Positions 5,636 to 5,836 of a stretch of DNA of 5,836 nt are shown here, piece by piece. This DNA comes from Candidatus Krumholzibacteriia bacterium. Its GTDB lineage: Bacteria > Krumholzibacteriota > Krumholzibacteriia > LZORAL124-64-63. Every line of letters begins with the position of its first letter. The first letter of the stretch is position 1. The stretch lies in contig JACZKN010000491.1 of NCBI GenBank assembly GCA_014859985.1, positions 1 through 5,836 of the forward strand, given 5' to 3'. The notes below the pieces were generated by a model. The model saw nothing but the letters and a program-made list of their open reading frames with translations. It searched no databases and had not been told where the DNA came from. A program made the translations under genes and the position numbers.

Positions 5636-5836
5636 ATGCCATTCGGATTCTTCAAGAAGCGCAAGGGCAAGGGCCGGGACGACGACCTGTTCGATCCCAC
5701 CCGGGACCGGCTCGAGGCCGACGAGCTCGAATTGAGCGGCGAGTTCTTCGACGACGGCAACTACGCGGCGGCGCCGCCGCCGCCGCCGCCCGCGCCGCGT
5801 GCCTACGCAGCACCGCCCCGACCGGCGGCCCCGGTG
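5636..5836 (+). CDS. Unrecognised protein with basic start, acidic segment and Pro/Ala-rich tract (partial)
   Basis: The ATG at 5636 opens a frame of 67 codons that continues past the window edge. It reads MPFGFFKKRKGKGRDDDLFD, then an acidic stretch (about residues 21-41, ending LSGEFFDDGNY), then a proline/alanine-rich tract starting AAAPPPPPPAPRAYAAP. There is no signal peptide, so the N-terminus should be cytoplasmic. The composition suggests a charged tail and disordered linker before a folded domain that is not visible. GGGGA lies four bases before the ATG; an in-frame GTG at 5621 with GGGGA nine bases upstream is an alternative start adding five residues (VGGDD). A promoter lies just upstream and the frame runs to the edge without a stop, so it is probably a real gene, but I cannot name the family. 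A link to the T6SS is suggested only by its position. Confidence 0.7.
   Translation, partial: MPFGFFKKRKGKGRDDDLFDPTRDRLEADELELSGEFFDDGNYAAAPPPPPPAPRAYAAPPRPAAPV

Noticed and set aside
5762..5787. GCG/CCG triplet run as a functional repeat
   Set aside because: It simply encodes the Ala-Ala-Ala-(Pro)6 stretch of the rightward protein and is common in GC-rich genomes.

Overview
The window is high-GC DNA, probably from a Gram-negative bacterium that carries a type VI secretion system (T6SS). The phylum cannot be fixed from the sequence. Nearly all of it is one leftward (minus-strand) gene cluster that I read as a T6SS effector cassette. In order of transcription, from right to left, it holds: a DUF6484-type VgrG-associated protein (4879-5382), a DUF2169 effector adaptor (3730-4824), a ketosynthase/thiolase-fold protein that has lost its catalytic residues (2689-3717), a PAAR-like DUF4150 effector with a C-terminal HNH/endonuclease VII-type nuclease domain of the Tox-GHH2 kind (1445-2689), a beta-propeller-like protein that is the probable immunity factor (509-1426), and the start of a TIGR02270-family protein that runs off the left edge (1-395).

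The first five genes are tightly packed. Gaps are 54, 12 and 18 bases, and the ketosynthase-like and effector genes overlap by one base (TGATG). This supports one transcript in which the adaptor, the ketosynthase-like protein, the toxin and its antidote are made together. In the expected model, DUF2169 and the ketosynthase-like protein help load the PAAR-like effector onto a VgrG spike, the nuclease domain attacks DNA in the recipient, and the propeller protein protects the producer and its kin. The layout resembles the Pseudomonas aeruginosa Tse7 cluster and Agrobacterium Tde clusters, but no vgrG gene is present here.

The right end (5383-5635) is a compact divergent control region. It has a good sigma70-like promoter for the leftward operon (TTGACG, 17 bases, extended TGC-TAGTCT) and another facing right (TTGACG, 18 bases, TATGGT), with a 12-base perfect palindrome between the two -35 boxes. 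The rightward promoter drives an unrecognised gene (from 5636, cut by the window edge). Its product begins with a short basic stretch, then an acidic segment, then a proline/alanine-rich tract.

The toxin and immunity genes are visibly less GC-rich than the adaptor-side genes, as expected of exchangeable effector-immunity modules. No RNA genes, insertion sequences or CRISPR arrays were seen.
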